Positions 5,721-6,858 of a DNA stretch of 6,858 nucleotides are shown here, piece after piece. The translations under genes were made by a program, and so were the position numbers. Each line of letters begins with the position of its first letter. Positions within the stretch are counted from its first letter, which is position 1. The notes under the pieces are model-generated. The model made no database searches, was not told where the DNA came from, and saw only the letters and a list, made by a program, of their open reading frames with translations. Where the stretch lies: assembly GCA_024401945.1 (NCBI GenBank), contig JAKSKC010000076.1, positions 1 to 6,858 of the forward strand, written 5' to 3'. Source of the DNA: Bacteroidales bacterium. Its GTDB lineage: Bacteria; Bacteroidota; Bacteroidia; Bacteroidales; UBA932.

Positions 5721-6619
5721 AGAATATTCATAGACTGTTCGCGGATCTTTTCAAGCTCGTCCTTCATCTGAACGACGAGCTTCTGTATTTCTGCGTTGTT
5801 GGCCTTGCTGCCGGTCGTGTTGATCTCGCGTCCCATCTCCTGGATGATGAAGCCCAGCTTCTTTCCCGGGAAGGGCTCGTTGTCGATGGTGTCCATAAAG
5901 TATCTGCAGTGCTGGCGCAGGCGCACTTTCTCCTCGTTGATATCCAGTTTCTCAAGATAGAATATCATCTCCTGCTCCAGACGCTCCCTGTCCAGCTTGA
6001 CCTCGAGCTCCTCCGCCGCCTTGAGAATCCTCTCGCGTGCCGCTGCGATGCGCTCCGCCTCGTGCTTCTCGACCTCGTTGTAGAGGTCAAGTATCCTCTG
6101 CACCCTGGATGTGACGTCGCGGTACAGCGCCTCGCCCTCGCGCGCCCTGTAGTCGTTTATCGCCTCGAGCGCCCTGTCGATGCACGCCTCGACCTCCGGC
6201 CAGTTCTCCTCGTTGACCGCGCTCTGGCGGTTGACGTCGATCACGTCGGGCAGCCTGAGTATCGTGGACATTATCTCCGAGAAACTGTCCTTGTCCCCGC
6301 TTATTCCGTCCGGGGTGCTGCTGCACAGCAGTTTGCGGAACTCCGATATCTGGCGGTAGTACTCCATCGCCCTGTCCGTGTTGATGACCTTCGCGTTGCC
6401 GCAGGAGTCGCTCTCGATGATTGCGAAGAGGTCGATCGTACCTCTCTGGAGCGAATCGCCTATCTTCTTCCTTATCTCCAGCTCCCTGTCCTTGGGCAGG
6501 AGGGTGGTCTTTATCCCGATGTCGGCGTTCTTTCCGTTCACCGACCTTATTTCTATTGTGAGATTCCCGTTTGCCAACGCTACGGACGCCTTGCCGTAGC
6601 CTGTCATTGATTTTATCAT
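5717..6619 (-). CDS. yicC: YicC family endoribonuclease
   Basis: The 300-aa product starts MIKSMTGYG, the hallmark N-terminus of YicC, at the ATG read from 6619. The upstream extension of the frame crosses the promoter region and is not used. The N-terminal YicC domain (to about 155) carries IEIRSVNGKN near residue 24. The C-terminal DUF1732 domain (about 215-300) has DINEEKVRLRQH, GKKLGFIIQEMGRE and NTTGSKANN, and ends in the charged helix KIREQSMNIL. E. coli YicC is an endoribonuclease linked to turnover of the RyhB small RNA; the same type of activity is inferred here. A coiled-coil-like stretch rich in Glu, Lys and Arg lies between the domains (about 170-215). The gene stands alone: it is divergent from glnS and convergent with the small putative lipoprotein gene, so no gmk follows it although that is a common arrangement. 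Confidence 0.92.
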   Translation of the reverse strand: MIKSMTGYGKASVALANGNLTIEIRSVNGKNADIGIKTTLLPKDRELEIRKKIGDSLQRGTIDLFAIIESDSCGNAKVINTDRAMEYYRQISEFRKLLCSSTPDGISGDKDSFSEIMSTILRLPDVIDVNRQSAVNEENWPEVEACIDRALEAINDYRAREGEALYRDVTSRVQRILDLYNEVEKHEAERIAAARERILKAAEELEVKLDRERLEQEMIFYLEKLDINEEKVRLRQHCRYFMDTIDNEPFPGKKLGFIIQEMGREINTTGSKANNAEIQKLVVQMKDELEKIREQSMNIL

Positions 6620-6638
6620 AACTGTGCGTTTATGTATG

Positions 6639-6646
6639 CAAAAATA
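6639..6646 (-). promoter_or_regulatory. -7 box TATTTTTG for yicC
   Basis: On the minus strand this reads TATTTTTG, an exact TAnnTTTG match 19 bases before the yicC ATG. A TTTG further upstream (plus-strand 6673-6676) is 26 bases away, longer than the usual spacing of about 20, so the -33 element is weak or absent. Confidence 0.45.
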
Positions 6647-6658
6647 ACAATATTTTAT

Positions 6659-6666
6659 TACTTTTG
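6659..6666 (+). promoter_or_regulatory. -7 box TACTTTTG for glnS
   Basis: TACTTTTG is an exact TAnnTTTG match 23 bases before the glnS ATG. The only candidate -33 element at a 20-base spacing is TATG at 6635-6638, one mismatch from TTTG. With the yicC box on the other strand the two -7 elements lie only 12 bases apart in the 70-base divergent region, so the two polymerase footprints should overlap. Confidence 0.5.
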
Positions 6667-6689
6667 TTTTTGCAAAACAAGTGTATGCT

Positions 6690-6858
6690 ATGGAAGAAGC
6701 AAGGAAACTCAACTTTCTCGAGGAGATAATCGAGGACGACCTCAAGAGCGGTAAAGTGCAGGGTATACTCACCCGCTTCCCTCCCGAACCGAACGGATAC
6801 CTTCATCTGGGGCACGCGAAGTCGCTGCGCATCCACTTCCGACTTGCGCCGCACTACG
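6690..6858 (+). CDS. glnS: Glutaminyl-tRNA synthetase GlnRS, N-terminal part (3' end outside the window)
   Basis: The first 56 codons of a class I glutamyl/glutaminyl-tRNA synthetase are present. They contain [18 protein letters not shown], with the HIGH signature as HLGH and the [10 protein letters not shown] form that marks GlnRS rather than bacterial GluRS (which reads APSPTG.LH). The enzyme charges tRNA-Gln with glutamine in the cytoplasm. ATG 6690 gives the usual short leader [18 protein letters not shown] before the catalytic core; the ATG at 6685 is out of frame. The last residues ([10 protein letters not shown]) differ from the usual form such as CLNFGIAQDY at several conserved positions and may be affected by base errors at the sequence end. 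The rest of the gene is beyond the window. Confidence 0.93.
   Translation, partial: MEEARKLNFLEEIIEDDLKSGKVQGILTRFPPEPNGYLHLGHAKSLRIHFRLAPHY

Noticed and set aside
5909..6610. 233-codon plus-strand open frame opposite yicC
   Set aside because: It is the antisense shadow of a strongly conserved gene in GC-rich DNA; the product is full of Val, Leu and Arg with no motif.
1..6858. Mobile element, CRISPR, toxin-antitoxin or defence cassette
   Set aside because: No transposase, integrase, terminal repeats, spacer array or small paired genes are visible on either strand; every long stretch is accounted for by the annotated genes.

Overview
The window looks like a chromosomal housekeeping segment from a high-GC member of the Bacteroidales (Bacteroidota). 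The evidence is the gene content (lpxB, secreted C1B-type cysteine peptidases, pssA, a DEDDy exonuclease and an RlmI-like methyltransferase in one run), TAnnTTTG-type promoter boxes in the intergenic gaps, and the absence of clear Shine-Dalgarno sequences. GC-rich codons and heavy AGG use for arginine suggest a high-GC gut lineage such as Rikenellaceae or an uncultured relative. That finer placement is a guess.

Layout: the left part (2-5156) is a tightly packed + strand run of six genes: the 3' end of lpxB, two tandem exported papain-fold peptidases, pssA, a DEDDy 3'-5' exonuclease and an RlmI-like rRNA methyltransferase. Most junctions are stop/start overlaps or gaps of a few bases. The exception is the 31-base gap before the second peptidase, which holds a well-formed Bacteroidota promoter. 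A weak hairpin plus T-run follows the last gene. A small two-repeat putative lipoprotein gene (5211-5720, +) then meets yicC (5717-6619, -) end to end, and their stop codons overlap in a CTAG. A 70-base divergent region (6620-6689) separates yicC from glnS, whose first 56 codons end the window.

Functionally, lpxB and pssA serve outer-membrane lipid A and phosphatidylethanolamine synthesis. The two peptidases are probably periplasmic or outer-surface enzymes. The exonuclease, methyltransferase, YicC and GlnRS serve RNA/DNA metabolism and translation. No mobile element, CRISPR array, RNA gene or defence system is visible, and I see no undescribed multi-gene system.

The points most worth checking are: (1) the peptidase pair, in which the first copy has lost the Trp after the catalytic Asn while sharing a perfect 49-base block with the second; (2) a PssA whose CDP-alcohol phosphotransferase motif lacks its second Asp; (3) a cluster of non-consensus residues at the very end of glnS, each explained by one change to C.
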